Positions 34,667 to 35,715 of a stretch of 35,715 nt of DNA are shown here, one piece after another; the stretch's first letter is position 1; the number at the start of each line of letters is the position of its first letter. Made by a program: the position numbers and the translations under genes. Below the pieces are notes generated by a model, which was not told where the DNA came from, searched no databases, and worked only from the letters and a program-made list of their open reading frames with translations. Source of the stretch: Rhodobacteraceae bacterium REDSEA-S34_B6 (GTDB lineage Bacteria; Pseudomonadota; Alphaproteobacteria; Rhodobacterales; Rhodobacteraceae); assembly GCA_001627925.1 (NCBI GenBank), contig LUQC01000027.1:1-35715 (forward strand), in the 5' to 3' direction.

Positions 34667-35715
34667 TTGGCGGAAATAGTAGTAGTTTGGGATTGGCTAG
34701 AATTTGCTCTTCGTTGGTTACATGTAATAACAGCAATTGCATGGATAGGATCATCTTTTTATTTTATAGCGTTAGATCTTGGCCTCCAGAAAAATAACAA
34801 GTTACCGCCTGGTGTTCAGGGAGAAGAATGGCAAGTTCATGGTGGTGGATTTTATCATATTCGAAAATATTCAGTCGCACCCAGTGAAGTTCCTGACCAT
34901 TTGACTTGGTTTAAGTGGGAAAGTTACTCGACTTGGTTATCTGGGTTTGCGCTCATGGTGGTTATTTATTGGGTCGGTGGTGAACTTTACCTGATCGATA
35001 GTGCTAAATCAGATCTTGAATTATGGCAGGCGATCATAATATCTGCAGCTTCCCTTGTAATCGGTTGGTTCATTTATGACTTTTTATGTAAGTCGAGGTT
35101 TAGAAATAATCCTTCGTTATTAATGGTAGTTCTATTTTTTATTCTTGTGGTAATGGGATGGTCCTACAATCAAATATTTACCGGCAGAGCAGTTTTTTTG
35201 CATTTGGGAGCGTTCACGGCTACAATAATGACTGCAAATGTCTTTCTGGTTATAATTCCTAACCAAAAAATTGTTGTGGATGATTTATTTGCAAAGCGCA
35301 CTCCCAATTCAGAATTTGGTAAGATCGCAAAGTTAAGGTCAACACATAATAACTACTTAACATTACCAGTAATTTTTTTGATGCTTTCAAACCATTATCC
35401 TCTTGCTTTTGCTTCGGAATGGAATTGGGTAATTGCGGCCCTTGTATTTCTTATGGGCGTCACAATAAGGCATTATTTTAATACAATTCATGCCCGAGCA
35501 GGAAATCCTATATGGACTTGGCCAGTTACAATAATAATTTTTATTTTTATAATGTGGTTATCTATTGCACCCACAATAATTTCAGAAAAGGAAGCGGCAC
35601 GGATAAATGAGAAGCAAGTCGCTTTCGAAAGTGCGGAGGAGTTTTCTGAAACAATCGATATTGTTGTGAGTAGGTGCTCTATGTGTCACGCAAGAGAACC
35701 AGTATCGGAGGGAGT
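34667..35715 (+). CDS. puuD: Urate hydroxylase PuuD, membrane protein with cytochrome c domain (3' end outside window)
   Basis: The frame begins at TTG 34667 (AEIVVVWDWLEFALRWLHVI), with AAGG about 8 bases upstream, and is open to the right edge (349 codons). Several membrane segments follow, with IAWIGSSFYFIALD, EWQVHGGGFYHIRKY and WESYSTWLSGFAL typical of this family. A C-terminal cytochrome c domain begins with the haem motif CSMCH at residue 337. PuuD proteins oxidise urate to 5-hydroxyisourate and pass electrons to the respiratory chain instead of making hydrogen peroxide. ATG is not available in this frame, so TTG is the best start. The last part of the haem domain is cut off. Confidence 0.9.
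   Translation, partial: MAEIVVVWDWLEFALRWLHVITAIAWIGSSFYFIALDLGLQKNNKLPPGVQGEEWQVHGGGFYHIRKYSVAPSEVPDHLTWFKWESYSTWLSGFALMVVIYWVGGELYLIDSAKSDLELWQAIIISAASLVIGWFIYDFLCKSRFRNNPSLLMVVLFFILVVMGWSYNQIFTGRAVFLHLGAFTATIMTANVFLVIIPNQKIVVDDLFAKRTPNSEFGKIAKLRSTHNNYLTLPVIFLMLSNHYPLAFASEWNWVIAALVFLMGVTIRHYFNTIHARAGNPIWTWPVTIIIFIFIMWLSIAPTIISEKEAARINEKQVAFESAEEFSETIDIVVSRCSMCHAREPVSEG

Noticed and set aside
1-35715. Mobile element, phage or genomic island
   Set aside because: No transposase, integrase, terminal repeats or tRNA attachment site is seen; gene content is ordinary chromosomal material for Rhodobacterales.

Overview
The window looks like a chromosomal stretch of a low-GC, planktonic member of the Rhodobacterales (Alphaproteobacteria). 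This rests on family content seen in the sequence: a Rhodobacteraceae-style HisS followed by overlapping HisZ and short-form HisG, DUF1489 and DUF2794 proteins, an SseB-like protein, a class II (B12-dependent) ribonucleotide reductase, an infA-maf-RNase E/G operon, and a PuuE-UraD fusion with a cytochrome-type urate hydroxylase. Genes are densely packed with many 1-8 bp overlaps. I see no insertion sequence, prophage, CRISPR array, tRNA or rRNA, and no gene-free stretch longer than about 300 bp.

Layout. 1-1460 (minus): an unusual nucleotide cyclase carrying two CDGSH motifs, a plant-type 2Fe-2S domain and, beyond a frame break, a Rieske domain that runs off the left edge. 1606-5489: an ABC exporter-type ATPase and permease pair, divergent from a TesA-like esterase. 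5654-7452: infA, maf and a short RNase E/G. 7485-9201 (minus): leuA broken by a small internal deletion, preceded by a leader with a Leu-rich leader peptide, a hairpin covering a Shine-Dalgarno sequence, and a second mini-ORF coupled to leuA. 9305-11056: slyX and an exported MORN-repeat protein. 11069-13257 (minus): an Fe-S photolyase and a short-chain dehydrogenase. 13365-16622: hisS-hisZ-hisG. 16619-20273: a DUF1489 gene (minus), then nrdJ and an SseB-like gene. 20300-26714 (minus): a one-carbon operon with an XRE-cupin regulator, two DMGDH/sarcosine-dehydrogenase-like flavoproteins and a homocysteine methyltransferase. 26825-30763: rluA converging on dnaE2, which has a LexA-type box at its start and appears to lack the C-terminal OB fold, followed by a DUF2794 gene. 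30853-35715: a purine catabolic region with a purine permease, allA, puuE-uraD, and the divergent uraH and puuD (the last cut by the right edge).

How the parts fit. The purine genes take urate through 5-hydroxyisourate, OHCU and allantoin to allantoate, and AllA cleaves ureidoglycolate; the allantoate-to-ureidoglycolate step is not in view. The 20-26.7 kb operon could carry out stepwise demethylation of glycine betaine (betaine to dimethylglycine to sarcosine to glycine), feeding methyl groups to homocysteine and tetrahydrofolate; the substrates are inferred. The points most worth a second look are the Fe-S/cyclase fusion, the leuA leader, the two similar small deletions in the cyclase and leuA, and the LexA-boxed, shortened DnaE2.
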